Of a stretch of DNA of 64,000 bases, positions 25,475 through 34,511 are shown in pieces. Origin of the DNA: JANSWO01 sp964351875. Lineage in GTDB: Bacteria; Pseudomonadota; Gammaproteobacteria; Pseudomonadales; Azotimanducaceae. The stretch covers positions 30,768-94,767 of the forward strand of contig CAYGQC010000001.1 of the NCBI GenBank assembly GCA_964351875.1. The letters run 5' to 3'. A program made the translations under genes and the position numbers. The notes beneath the pieces were generated by a model that worked only from the letters and a program-made list of their open reading frames with translations, had not been told where the DNA came from and ran no database searches. The stretch's first letter is position 1. Each line of letters starts with the position of its first letter.

Positions 25475-26620
25475 GTGAGCTCTACAGATTCAAAACCAGC
25501 CTTCGACGTCCTCATTATCGGCGCCGGCGTCGCCGGGCTGTGGTCCGCCAACGTGCTGAGTCACGCCGGCTACTCCGTCGTCGTAGTCGATGCGAAGGGA
25601 ATTGGAGGTGAGCAGACTCTCGCCTCCCAGGGCCTGATTCACGGGGGCATCAAATACGCGCTAGGCGGTTTTTTCACGGGCGCGTCCAACGCGATCGCCG
25701 ACATGCCGCGTCGATGGCGCAATGCCATCTCAGGCGACGACATAGCCATCGACCTATCCGGTATTACCCCGGTCGCCGAACACTATCTGATGTTCTCAGC
25801 CGATAGCGCGCGATCCCGAATCTCCACGTTCCTGGCTGGCCAAGCGCTGCGCGGTGATGTGCGCAAGCTGACGGGCAACGAGCGTCCCTCTGCGCTGCTG
25901 GCGTTCTCCGGCAGCGTTTTTGAGTTGCCTGATCTGGTGCTGGATACCGTCGCAATTGCTGAGCAACTGAACAATCGCCATCGATTTGGCATCTACCAGG
26001 CCAGCGCAACGCTCGAGCCACAGACCGCTGCGCTTAACGGCATCACCGTGACGCCGGCCGCCATTGTGTGCTGCGCGGGCAGCGGCAACGAGGCGCTCCT
26101 GCAGCAAAGCGGCGTCAGTGATCTGACCTGCCAGCGCCGGCCACTGCAGCAGGTCATCGTCCGATCTTCTAACCTTCCGAACCTGTTCGGCCACTGCATC
26201 ACCGGTATTAGACGTCCCGAGCCACGATTGACCATCACAAGCCACGACGATCCACCCGGCAGAAGCTGGTACATCGGCGGCCAGCTCGCAACAGACGGCG
26301 CGAGCCTGTCAGCGAGCGATCTCATCATCCGTGCAAAGTCAGAGCTCGCCGAGTGCCTGCCCTGGATCGATCTGCGCGACGCCGACTTTGAGACCTTCGC
26401 TATCGACCGCGCAGAGCCCGCTAACGATGGACAGCGTCCGGACCAGGCCGCCGTGGAGGTCCGCGGCAATCGCATATTTGCGTGGCCAACCAAACTCTCG
26501 CTCGCTCCGGATCTAGGCGATCGCGTACTCGCCGCGGTTCGAGAAATCGCCAAGCCGTCCCAGACGGAGCCGGCAGCCCTGCCGCTGCCCGATGCAAAAC
26601 GGGCGACACGGCCGTGGTAG
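25475..26620 (+). CDS. FAD-dependent oxidoreductase (DAO/glycerol-3-phosphate dehydrogenase-like)
   Basis: A 381-residue DAO-superfamily protein. The N-terminal dinucleotide-binding motif is IIGAGVAGLWSANVLSHAG (GxGxxG), followed by an acidic strand end (VVVVD) and the substrate-side loop TLASQGLIHGGIKYALGG, similar to GlpD-like enzymes. No signal peptide is visible. It starts at GTG. The stop overlaps the start of the aldo/keto reductase by 7 bp, so the two are probably co-translated and may act on related metabolites. The substrate is not recognisable from sequence. Confidence 0.82.
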   Translation: MSSTDSKPAFDVLIIGAGVAGLWSANVLSHAGYSVVVVDAKGIGGEQTLASQGLIHGGIKYALGGFFTGASNAIADMPRRWRNAISGDDIAIDLSGITPVAEHYLMFSADSARSRISTFLAGQALRGDVRKLTGNERPSALLAFSGSVFELPDLVLDTVAIAEQLNNRHRFGIYQASATLEPQTAALNGITVTPAAIVCCAGSGNEALLQQSGVSDLTCQRRPLQQVIVRSSNLPNLFGHCITGIRRPEPRLTITSHDDPPGRSWYIGGQLATDGASLSASDLIIRAKSELAECLPWIDLRDADFETFAIDRAEPANDGQRPDQAAVEVRGNRIFAWPTKLSLAPDLGDRVLAAVREIAKPSQTEPAALPLPDAKRATRPW

Positions 26621-27396
26621 CAGACCGACACGACAGGCTTGAGCGACGCCCACTCGGCAACACCGGCATCGACGTTAGCGTGCTCGGCCTGGGGACGGTC
26701 AAACTGGGGCGAAATACGAACGTGAAATATCCAGCAGCCTTCGACCTGCCGGATGACTCAGTGGTAATAGAGCTTCTGAACGCAGCCCAAGAGGCGGGCA
26801 TAAACCTCATCGACACGGCCCCAGCCTACGGAGCAGCCGAAGCGCGGCTCGGGGCGCTGTTACCCGGCAAGCGCGAAGACTGGGTGCTCGCCAGCAAAGT
26901 GGGCGAGCAGTTCGATGGCGAGACGTCGAGCTACGATTTCTCGCCGGAAGCCTGCCAGGCGAGCGTTCACGCAAGCCTTAGGCGGCTGAAGACGGACTAT
27001 CTGGATATCGTTCTCGTGCATTCCGATGGACGCGATGCGGAAATCGTCGAATCCATGGGCACACTTGAGGCTCTCACTGACCTGAAAACTCGCGGACTGA
27101 TACGCGCGATCGGTCTGTCCTGCAAAAGCGCTGAGGGTGGCCGCATTGCACTGCCTCACGTCGACGTGTTGATGGCGACCATCAATGCAGACTACCGAGA
27201 GGAGGTTGGGCTGGTTCGCGAGGCCGGCGCGCTCGGCGTTGGCGTGCTGATCAAGAAGGCGTTGAACAGCGGTCGGGGCAGCCCAGAGTATCTGCGTGCG
27301 ATCGCTGATGCTCCCGGCGTGAGCAGTATCGTGCTCGGCACATTGAGCCGCGACCACCTCAGGGCCAATGTGTTAGCTGTGAGCCAGGGGCATTAG
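26614..27396 (+). CDS. Aldo/keto reductase
   Basis: A 260-residue TIM-barrel NAD(P)H-dependent reductase. The catalytic tetrad appears as LIDTAPAYG (Asp, Tyr), ASKVG (Lys) and DIVLVHSDG (His). The C-terminus keeps the cofactor-loop pattern VSSIVLGTLSRDHLRANV. At the front, LGNTGIDVSVLGLGTVKLG is standard for the family. The frame is open to 26482 inside the upstream gene; GTG 26614 is chosen because it precedes the first family-like residues and overlaps the previous stop by 7 bp. Physiological substrate unknown. Confidence 0.87.
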   Translation: MVADRHDRLERRPLGNTGIDVSVLGLGTVKLGRNTNVKYPAAFDLPDDSVVIELLNAAQEAGINLIDTAPAYGAAEARLGALLPGKREDWVLASKVGEQFDGETSSYDFSPEACQASVHASLRRLKTDYLDIVLVHSDGRDAEIVESMGTLEALTDLKTRGLIRAIGLSCKSAEGGRIALPHVDVLMATINADYREEVGLVREAGALGVGVLIKKALNSGRGSPEYLRAIADAPGVSSIVLGTLSRDHLRANVLAVSQGH

Positions 27397-27403
27397 TCGT
27401 GAG

Positions 27404-27892
27404 CTAGGGCGTCGGCTGTATCGGCTGAGCGGGCGACGTAATCGACAGCGCATCAAAGGACTGGGCTGACAGCTCGCCTTCGCGACGGAACCGGACGCTG
27501 CCAATTCCGCTGGTGAATACTCTGCCTGTTAGCTCGTAGCGCACCGCCTGGTCGCGCGCCGCGCTCATGGCCCTGCGAACCGCATCGATCACGCTGATGC
27601 TCGCATCGATGTTGATGGTCGTCTCGCCGAGCCCCGGCAATTCGAAGGGCTCGTCGGAGACACCGCGCGCAAACCGGCCGCCGTTGATATCGAGCGCGAG
27701 ACTTACGCCCGTCGCTCGAATGGCCTTGTCGGAGGGGTTCTGCAGCCGAATGGACAGCGCGACGCGTTGCTCTAGTGCGGTCGAGGGTAGCGCCCGCACA
27801 CTGGAAAGATAAACATCCACCGGTGGCTGAGAAGCACAGCCTGTGATCAGCAGTTGGCCGAGTAGCAGCAATATCAGCGGGGCTCTAGTCAT
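27404..27892 (-). CDS. WHy/LEA-type-2 domain lipoprotein
   Basis: A 162-residue predicted lipoprotein with lipobox LLITGC (Cys about 19). The mature part resembles the water-stress/hypersensitive-response (WHy, LEA type 2) immunoglobulin-like domain: RVALSIRLQNPSDKAIRATG followed by SLALDINGGRFARGVS and a late YELTGRVF strand. Proteins of this type are linked to desiccation or membrane stress, but the bacterial role is poorly defined. ATG 27892 is preceded by GGAGAG at 6-nt spacing, favouring it over the in-frame GTG at 27913. It lies just downstream of hldE. Confidence 0.78.
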   Translation of the reverse strand: MTRAPLILLLLGQLLITGCASQPPVDVYLSSVRALPSTALEQRVALSIRLQNPSDKAIRATGVSLALDINGGRFARGVSDEPFELPGLGETTINIDASISVIDAVRRAMSAARDQAVRYELTGRVFTSGIGSVRFRREGELSAQSFDALSITSPAQPIQPTP

Positions 27893-27943
27893 CGGTCGCT
27901 CTCCAGCAATCACTCGCGCACGAAACGCGCTTATCCCGCGAGT

Positions 27944-29365
27944 CTACTCGCTCGAAGGCGTTTTGAGCTTTTCCACGATGCGCGTCGTCGACAGATCAGC
28001 AACTTCGCTGAGAACGGCCACTTCGCCACCGTAGGCACGCACAAGGTCAGCGCCAACGACAGCGTCCAGATCGTAGTCACCGCCTTTGACCAGCACCTCA
28101 GGCTTGAGACTGGCCAGCAATGCCTCGGGCGTGTCGTCGCTGAACGAAACCACCCAGTCGACGCTCGCAAGACCGGCCAACACCGACATGCGTCGATGCA
28201 GCGTGTTTACCGGGCGACCCTTCCCTTTCAGGCGGGTGACCGAGGCATCATCGTTAACCGCGACAATGAGACGATCGCCGAGTTCACGAGCCTGGGTCAG
28301 GTAGGCCACATGGCCAGCGTGCAGAATGTCGAAGCAGCCATTGGTGAAGACGAGTCGCTCACCGTTTTCGCGAACCTGGGTGACCGCGCCCTGCAATGCA
28401 GACTGGCTAACCACGCCGCGGCGACTGCGTGAAACCCCGGCAAGCGCGTCGGCAAGCTCCGGGCCGGAAACGGCAGCCGTTCCGGAGCGCGTCACGGCAA
28501 CGCCGGCAGCAACATTCGCCAGCTCCGCGGATTGCTGAATGGACCAATCCAGCGCAAGGCCAACGGAGAGAGCCGCAGCCGCTGTATCCCCAGCACCGGT
28601 GACATCAAACACGTCGACTGGTCGTGCCGGGATCGTGTGCAATTGACCGTCACTCGTCAGTACGCGTATCCCCCGGCCACCCTGGGTGACGACAAGCGCC
28701 TGTATGGAAGTTTGCGCCAGGAACTCCGCGGCCCGGCTGCGAGCGTCAGCATCGCTCAATGGCCCACCAAAGGCGGCGATAAACTCCGCTTCGTTAGGCT
28801 TAATGAAACTCGCGCCTGGGTAACGCTCGAGCGCTTTGGCTTTGGGATCGACGAGTACCGGCAGCGAGACAAGACAAGCCAGCAGCGCTTCCGGCTCCGC
28901 CACCGAGCCTTTGTCATAGTCTTCAACAATGGCGATCTGGCAGCCGGGCGCCTGGCGAGCGGCCTCGGCCGCCACAGCGGCCGCCTGCTCGGAGGCATCA
29001 ACATCAAAGTCGGCACGGATGAGCTGTTGACCGGCACTGACCATGCGCAGCTTTATCGTCGTTCCCTGCGCCGGTACGAAAGCACAACGAACGCCCGCTG
29101 CTTCAAGGCGCTCACGCAGAATCAAGCCGGCTTCGTCTTCGCCGACTGCGCTCACCAGCGTACAACGCGCTCCAAGTGACACCAGGTTGAGTGCGACGTT
29201 AGCCGCGCCACCCGGCCGATCATCAATGCTTGAGATACCCACCACGGGAACCGGTGCTTCCTGGGAAATGCGCTCGACGTGACCGTGCCAGTAGCGGTCG
29301 AGCATGACGTCCCCGACGACAAGTACGTGTGTGTTCGCAAGCGATGGCAGGGCTGTGGGCAACAT
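27944..29365 (-). CDS. hldE: Bifunctional heptose-7-phosphate kinase / heptose-1-phosphate adenylyltransferase
   Basis: HldE makes the ADP-heptose precursor of the LPS inner core. The N-terminal ribokinase-like domain (about 1–315) has PGGAANVALNLVSLGA and the GAGDT anion hole in DVFDVTGAGDTAAAAL. The C-terminal nucleotidyltransferase (about 340–473) has FTNGCFDILHAGHVAYL with the HxGH motif. The 473-residue length is normal. It is divergent from lpxL across 60 bp, and near the heptosyltransferase genes waaC and waaF that use its product. Confidence 0.97.
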   Translation of the reverse strand: MLPTALPSLANTHVLVVGDVMLDRYWHGHVERISQEAPVPVVGISSIDDRPGGAANVALNLVSLGARCTLVSAVGEDEAGLILRERLEAAGVRCAFVPAQGTTIKLRMVSAGQQLIRADFDVDASEQAAAVAAEAARQAPGCQIAIVEDYDKGSVAEPEALLACLVSLPVLVDPKAKALERYPGASFIKPNEAEFIAAFGGPLSDADARSRAAEFLAQTSIQALVVTQGGRGIRVLTSDGQLHTIPARPVDVFDVTGAGDTAAAALSVGLALDWSIQQSAELANVAAGVAVTRSGTAAVSGPELADALAGVSRSRRGVVSQSALQGAVTQVRENGERLVFTNGCFDILHAGHVAYLTQARELGDRLIVAVNDDASVTRLKGKGRPVNTLHRRMSVLAGLASVDWVVSFSDDTPEALLASLKPEVLVKGGDYDLDAVVGADLVRAYGGEVAVLSEVADLSTTRIVEKLKTPSSE

Positions 29366-29411
29366 GGGGCAATGTTAGCAGGCGCGATCTGTGCAGGCTT
29401 AGCGAAAACGC

Positions 29412-29417
29412 TAGAAT
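29412..29417 (+). promoter_or_regulatory. Possible −10 element for lpxL
   Basis: TAGAAT sits 8 bp before the lpxL ATG, in the 60-bp gap from hldE. If used, the transcript would be nearly leaderless. No good −35 is visible, so confidence is low. Confidence 0.25.
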
Positions 29418-29425
29418 GCGCCGCC

Positions 29426-30340
29426 ATGGGTAAGAAACTTCCACCACGACACATCGCTTCGCCCATGTTATGGCCCGCCTGGCTCGCTGTAGCCTTCGGC
29501 TGGCTGATCGCGCGTCTGCCATTGGGCGCACTGTTGTGGCTTGGGCGCGGCGTTGGCAGCTCGGTGCACGCGTTCGGCGGCTCACGCAAACGCATCACCG
29601 AGAAAAACGCCGAGCTCTGCTTTCCTGAGCTTTCGACCGCGGAGCGAGCTGAGTTTGTACGCGGTGTTTTTCGGCACATGGGTGTGGGCATCGTGGAAAC
29701 CGCCGCTGCCTGGTTGAACCCCCAGCGGAACCTCGACGATCGATTTACGGTGACCGGGCTGGAACACCTGCAAGCGGCGGTCGCTGAGCAGCGCGGCGTG
29801 GTGTTACTGGGTGGCCACTTCGCCGTGCTCGACATCATCGCCGGTACGCTTGCGCGCAACGCATCTGTCGTGCCGATCTACAGGCGCAACAAGAATCCCG
29901 TGTGGGAATGGTTGCAACTCAGCGGCCGCGGCGCACATTTTTCGGAGATTATCGAGCGCAGCGATACGCGCGCCATCCTGCGCGCGCTAAAACAGAACAA
30001 AGTCATCTGGTACGCCGCGGATCAGGACTACGGCCGCAAACACTCCGTATTCGCACCCTTCTTTGGCGTGCAAGCGGCGAGTATCACGGGCACGGCGCGG
30101 TTCGCTCGGCTACGCAATTCACCGGTGCTCCTGATGAGTCATTTTCGGGATCTGGAGACCGGGTCTTACGAGTTGCGATTCTCAGAGCCACTGAGCGGCT
30201 ATCCGAGCGACGATGATGTGGCCGACGCGACTCGCATCAATGCGCTCATCGAGGCCGAGGTCCGGTTGCATCCTCGCCAATACCTGTGGGTGCACCGACG
30301 CTTCAAGACGCGTCCCGAGGGCGAAGCACCCTTTTACTGA
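29426..30340 (+). CDS. lpxL: Lipid A late acyltransferase (LpxL/HtrB family)
   Basis: A Kdo2-lipid IVA acyltransferase of the LpxL/LpxM family acting at the inner-membrane cytoplasmic face. There is one N-terminal hydrophobic anchor, then the HX4D catalytic motif in LLGGHFAVLD, and conserved IYRRNKNP, WYAADQDYG and QYLWVHRRFKTRP. From ATG 29426 the length is 304 residues (E. coli LpxL 306); the frame is open further upstream into hldE. Whether it adds laurate (LpxL) or myristate (LpxM) cannot be decided from sequence. Confidence 0.93.
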   Translation: MGKKLPPRHIASPMLWPAWLAVAFGWLIARLPLGALLWLGRGVGSSVHAFGGSRKRITEKNAELCFPELSTAERAEFVRGVFRHMGVGIVETAAAWLNPQRNLDDRFTVTGLEHLQAAVAEQRGVVLLGGHFAVLDIIAGTLARNASVVPIYRRNKNPVWEWLQLSGRGAHFSEIIERSDTRAILRALKQNKVIWYAADQDYGRKHSVFAPFFGVQAASITGTARFARLRNSPVLLMSHFRDLETGSYELRFSEPLSGYPSDDDVADATRINALIEAEVRLHPRQYLWVHRRFKTRPEGEAPFY

Positions 30341-30366
30341 TCGTCCGCGCGCCCTCGCAGGAGAGT

Positions 30367-31401
30367 TCAGGTTCGCTCGCCAACGGGTATCGGTTTCAGG
30401 ATTGCTTCCAATCGAGACGACAGCGCAGACACATCAAAACGCTCTGCCAGGGCGCCGGTATTCGGCGCGACAGGTTCCGCAGCGAGCGCGAGCGCCAGAG
30501 CGTCGGCCGTATCATCAGATGCAAATACCGCACCGCTCCCGAGCACAACCATCGGTCCCGGCGCCGGGGTAGAAACGATAGGCACACCGGCAAGCCCTGC
30601 CTCAAGCGCCACCATGTTGAACGCTTCATGGTCATTCGAAGCAAGAAGTACTCGGTCAAAAGCTCGGTACAGGCGCTGCGCGTCAGATCGATAACCGGCG
30701 AAGCTGACATCCGGTTGAGCCGCCGCGCCGACATCCAGAACGCTGCGCTCATCACCATCCCCGACAAAGACGAGTTGCCAATTCTCCTTGCGAGCCTTTT
30801 TGTAGGCGGCGAGCGCGAGCGCGGGCTGCTTCTTCCAATGCAGGCGACCGACAATGCCGATCACCAGCTTGTCCGGCGCAATGTCCAATGCTTGCCTGGC
30901 TTGCTCTCGAGGCAGCAGGGCCGACTGCAGCGCGCTGACGTCCACCGCGTTGGGCAACTCCAGGACACCTCGTCCGAGGTGCCGGGCGAGTTCTTGTTGT
31001 ACGGGCGCTGATACCGCGGCGAAGCGAATTCTACGAGCAAAAAGCCGCAGCCAGAGTCGCCGACGGAGCGAACGCCCGAGACCAAACTCATGCGCGACGC
31101 AGAGTATGGGACGCCCCCACTGCACTGCGAGCGCTATGCGCATCGCGCGATAGCGGTGGGCGATCAACGCGGTGAAGTCGCCGTCACCCGGCTCGCTCAC
31201 AAGCCAGCGCCGCAGGGTGTCAGGCGCATCGGTCGCTCTATCGACATTCAGATAAACCGCGCCTGAGACCGGATCGTTGCGCGCTGCCCCGATAAACACC
31301 GTGACAACTTCGTGGCCGAGCGCAGACAGCGCATCAACATAACGCTCGGTGATTTGACCAAACGGCGGATGATCGTTCGGACAAAGTTGCAGCAGCCTCA
31401 T
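30367..31401 (-). CDS. Glycosyltransferase family 4, LPS core (WapH-like position)
   Basis: A 344-residue GT-B glycosyltransferase. The C-terminal nucleotide-sugar domain has VIGIVGRLHWKKQPALALAA and the EX7E-like EAFNMVALEAGLAGVPIVS. The N-terminal domain lacks a signal or TM, so it acts in the cytoplasm on the growing core. It is the last gene of the ilvE–waaF–waaC–waaG–kinase–carbamoyltransferase run, overlapping the carbamoyltransferase gene by 4 bp. In Pseudomonas the equivalent position holds wapH, but sugar and linkage cannot be assigned. Confidence 0.85.
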   Translation of the reverse strand: MRLLQLCPNDHPPFGQITERYVDALSALGHEVVTVFIGAARNDPVSGAVYLNVDRATDAPDTLRRWLVSEPGDGDFTALIAHRYRAMRIALAVQWGRPILCVAHEFGLGRSLRRRLWLRLFARRIRFAAVSAPVQQELARHLGRGVLELPNAVDVSALQSALLPREQARQALDIAPDKLVIGIVGRLHWKKQPALALAAYKKARKENWQLVFVGDGDERSVLDVGAAAQPDVSFAGYRSDAQRLYRAFDRVLLASNDHEAFNMVALEAGLAGVPIVSTPAPGPMVVLGSGAVFASDDTADALALALAAEPVAPNTGALAERFDVSALSSRLEAILKPIPVGERT

Positions 31402-33155
31402 GGTGCCACCTCTGATCTTTCAACAGCTTGAACCGGCTTCGATACCAGCCAGTCTTCAAGCACAAGATACTCAAGATCGCACGCCAGAAACATGACCAGC
31501 GCATCTTCCGGCGAGCAAACCAGGGGCTCACCCCGACGATTGAGCGACGTATTCAAAAGCACAGGATTACCGGTCAGCTCGCCGACCCGATGAAGCAATT
31601 TGTAGTAGAGGGGATGCTGATGCCGCTCGACAATCTGAACCCGGGCCGTCCCGTCTTCATGTACAACCTCGGGTACGCGCTCGCGCCACTGCGGTTGCAC
31701 ATCGAAGGTAAACGTCATGAATGGCGACGGATGATCACTACCGAGCATGTCTTCAGCCACGCTGTCAGCGACGCTGGGGCAGAACGGTCGCCAGCGCTCG
31801 CGAAATTTGATCTGCGCATTGATGCGGTCCGCTATTCCTGGCGAGTTCGGACAGCCGAGAATACTTCGGCCACCGAGCGCTCTGGGGCCAAATTCCATAC
31901 GACCGGAGAACCAGGCGACGGGGTGACCGTCAGCGAGAAGCTGCGCGGTTTGCGATACGACATCATCCATTTTGTGCGCAACAACCGCATCCCCCGCTTC
32001 ACAGATCGCGCGCGCGCACGCCGCCGAATCAAACGCGGGGCCGAGGTAGACGTGGGTCATCTTTTTGACGCGCTCGCCGCGATGACTGGCGATCAACGTC
32101 GCCGCCCCTAGCGCGGTGCCCGAGTCTCCCGCCGCCGGTTGCACCCACAGAGTGCTCACATCATCCCGCGCAATGATGCGCTGGTTAAGCTTCACGTTAA
32201 GCGCAGCGCCACCGGCGTAGGCAAGCTGGCCACATTCCGCGAGTACCGAGCCGAGGTGTTCATCGATCAGCTCGAGCACCCGTTCCTCAAACAGCCGCTG
32301 CAGGCTGGCCGCGATGTGAATGTAGGGTTCGTCCGCGATGTCACCAGAGCGTGGCTCACCGAGCCATTCCACCAGTCGAGGCGAAAAGTAATAACCGCGG
32401 CCATCGCGCTTGAAGCGGCGCAGACCGACCGTGTTGACGTACTGCGTATTCACGCGCACGCCACCGGGTACTTTCTTGATCAGGCGCGACAGATCAAATC
32501 GATCCGCATCTCCGTAGGGCGCCATGCCCATCACCTTGAACTCGCCATCGAGCATGTCGAAGCCAAGAAACTCAGTCATCGCGCCGTAAACGCCACCCAG
32601 ACTGTCCGGGTCAAACAGCTCAGCAATCTTGTGAATGCCCTGCTCGTCACCCCAGCCGAACCAGGTGGTCGCGTACTCGCCTTTGCCATCAACGCCGAGA
32701 ATGGCGGTCTTGCCTTGGAAGCCGCTGAGATGAAACGCGCTGGACGCGTGGGCGAGGTGATGTTCGACGGGTGCAAACTCGGTTCGCTGCCAGTCGATAC
32801 CGAGCCGTTCGCCAAATCGGTGCACGTCAGCGCGCTTGCGTCGATACCGGCGATTGCCATTGAACAGCGCATCCAGCGCTCGATCCGGGGCGTACCAATG
32901 CCGCGCCGCGTAGTGCCAGCGGGCGCGGGAGGCTAGCGAGATAGGCGCATAGGGGTACGCGATGACATCAATGTCGTTGGGTTCCAGGCCAGCTTCCGCC
33001 AAGCAATAGCGCGCAGCGTGTTCCGGCAACTGCTTACGCGCATGCTTGTCGCGCAGAAAGCGCTCTTCCTCTGCCGCAGCCACCACTTCACCATCGACGA
33101 CAAGTGCCGCCGACGCATCGTGATCGAGCGCACCGGATAGTCCGAGAATATTCAC
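31398..33155 (-). CDS. NodU/CmcH-family carbamoyltransferase, probably for LPS core (WapO-like)
   Basis: A 585-residue O-carbamoyltransferase. The N-terminal Kae1-like domain shows MNILGLSGALDHDASAALV and the metal/ATP histidines VEHHLAHASSAF, then LGVDGKGEYATT. The C-terminal YrdC-like part has WFSGRMEFGPRALGGRSILG. Such enzymes use carbamoyl phosphate and ATP. In Pseudomonas the enzyme in this operon carbamoylates heptose II of the inner core, and the same role is inferred here. It starts at GTG 21 bp after the kinase gene and overlaps the next glycosyltransferase by 4 bp. Confidence 0.9.
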   Translation of the reverse strand: MNILGLSGALDHDASAALVVDGEVVAAAEEERFLRDKHARKQLPEHAARYCLAEAGLEPNDIDVIAYPYAPISLASRARWHYAARHWYAPDRALDALFNGNRRYRRKRADVHRFGERLGIDWQRTEFAPVEHHLAHASSAFHLSGFQGKTAILGVDGKGEYATTWFGWGDEQGIHKIAELFDPDSLGGVYGAMTEFLGFDMLDGEFKVMGMAPYGDADRFDLSRLIKKVPGGVRVNTQYVNTVGLRRFKRDGRGYYFSPRLVEWLGEPRSGDIADEPYIHIAASLQRLFEERVLELIDEHLGSVLAECGQLAYAGGAALNVKLNQRIIARDDVSTLWVQPAAGDSGTALGAATLIASHRGERVKKMTHVYLGPAFDSAACARAICEAGDAVVAHKMDDVVSQTAQLLADGHPVAWFSGRMEFGPRALGGRSILGCPNSPGIADRINAQIKFRERWRPFCPSVADSVAEDMLGSDHPSPFMTFTFDVQPQWRERVPEVVHEDGTARVQIVERHQHPLYYKLLHRVGELTGNPVLLNTSLNRRGEPLVCSPEDALVMFLACDLEYLVLEDWLVSKPVQAVERSEVAP

Positions 33156-33176
33156 CGAGCCAGTATAGTGGATGCG

Positions 33177-34511
33177 TTAGAGAGGGTTGCGATCAAAGAC
33201 CTCACGCGCCGCAGCGAGTTGCTCACTGCCGCAAGGAAAGTTCGCAAGAAACCGCTCGCGATCACGCTGACGCTCAGCAAGGCTGCCCGGCGCCATCGCA
33301 TCAAGGTCGATGATGTAAACGCCGGCAGCCGCCACGACGAAGTTGCTCGCCTTCGTATCGCCATGGCGAAGACCGAGGTTATGAATACCCACAATGAGGC
33401 GAGCTGCCGCCGCGACGTTCGGCCCGTTTTGACTGTCGGTTTGATCGAGCGTTGGCCCGGTCAACGATTCACAAACAAGTGTCGCGCTCGGCACAAAAGG
33501 CCCAATGCGAGACTCGTGCAGAAACAGCGGCTGCGCGGTCGGCAACCCGAAGTAGCGCAGTACGTGTCCGTAGCTCCAGGATCGCCGCGCGCGTGAGCCT
33601 TTCAGCGCGCGCCTTACGAGACGAGGCCAGGACTTAGCGCGGGTCTGTTTAACGACAATCGCTTTCTCACTCAGGCGAGACTGGCTAACCGTTGCGCTAT
33701 TACCCGACTTCAAACGCGCAGCGTCCGCGAGCAAGCCTTGGAAAGCTGGCGCGTCATCCAGCAGAGACGGCAACGGCAGCGGGCTGTCATTGACCCAGGC
33801 GGCAAAAAGGTCCGCGGTCTTGCGCACGGAGAAGGCCGTGCACTGACGAACGGTTTTCGCGGCGATGAGTCGAGTTCGCATCTGGCGAGCCCGCACAATC
33901 TGTGCGCGTAGCGTTTCGGCGCTCGCAGGCTTTAGCCCCCGGCAGGTTTCGTAAGCGCGCAGCGCGGTAGTCAATCGCTCCTCATCCGTAGGAGCAAATT
34001 CGGCGAGCAAACGGCACGCGTTGCGCCGCCCCGCGGATTCGCTGACGGGCCTGGCTGACTCACTGACATCGCCCCCATCGAGCCAGAGCGGCCGCTGAAC
34101 TCCTCCGTCCTGCTCAAGAAACACGTTGTCGAGATGCGGATCGTTCAGAGCAACGCCGGCATCGTGTGCTTTCGCTAGATCCTCGAGTAACGCTGCAGCC
34201 GCTTCATGGTCATGCCGACCTGGGGATGCGCCGCTCGCGCGCTCGAGCACAAGCAGCTCACCGCCGTCAGCCAGTGCCGCCCGTTGGATCAGCGCGGGCG
34301 AGCGCAGACCCGTCTCATTGAGCGACTCCAGTCCCGATGCTTCCCGGTCAGCATCCCGCGTAGCTTTCGGGCCGGTAAACGCTTTGGCGAATCGCTCTGC
34401 GCCGTTAATGTGGGCAAGACCCGCGATTCGCTTGCCTTCCAGGTGTCGCAACACCGGCTCTATGACGATGACACCGCCGTCGGCCAGGCGTGCCTGCCAG
34501 CGATCAATCAA
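33177..34511 (-). CDS. Tandem kinase-fold protein, LPS core (InaA/WapQ-like)
   Basis: A 444-residue protein with two kinase-like halves. The N-terminal half has LNDPHLDNVFLEQ (HxxxDN type catalytic loop) followed by LWLDGGD. The C-terminal half has GLRHGDTKASNFVV and YIIDLDAM (HGDxKxxN plus DLD), typical of the WaaP/InaA LPS kinases. The C-terminal copy looks catalytically complete; the N-terminal copy lacks the usual HxD acid arrangement and may be structural. The start is TTG overlapping the waaG stop by 4 bp. It probably phosphorylates core heptose; separate waaP and wapP genes are not seen here. Confidence 0.82.
   Translation of the reverse strand: MIDRWQARLADGGVIVIEPVLRHLEGKRIAGLAHINGAERFAKAFTGPKATRDADREASGLESLNETGLRSPALIQRAALADGGELLVLERASGASPGRHDHEAAAALLEDLAKAHDAGVALNDPHLDNVFLEQDGGVQRPLWLDGGDVSESARPVSESAGRRNACRLLAEFAPTDEERLTTALRAYETCRGLKPASAETLRAQIVRARQMRTRLIAAKTVRQCTAFSVRKTADLFAAWVNDSPLPLPSLLDDAPAFQGLLADAARLKSGNSATVSQSRLSEKAIVVKQTRAKSWPRLVRRALKGSRARRSWSYGHVLRYFGLPTAQPLFLHESRIGPFVPSATLVCESLTGPTLDQTDSQNGPNVAAAARLIVGIHNLGLRHGDTKASNFVVAAAGVYIIDLDAMAPGSLAERQRDRERFLANFPCGSEQLAAAREVFDRNPL

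Noticed and set aside
32139..32936. 265-codon plus-strand frame antisense to the carbamoyltransferase
   Set aside because: The minus-strand protein carries the diagnostic HHLAHA motif in this stretch; the plus frame is a shadow.
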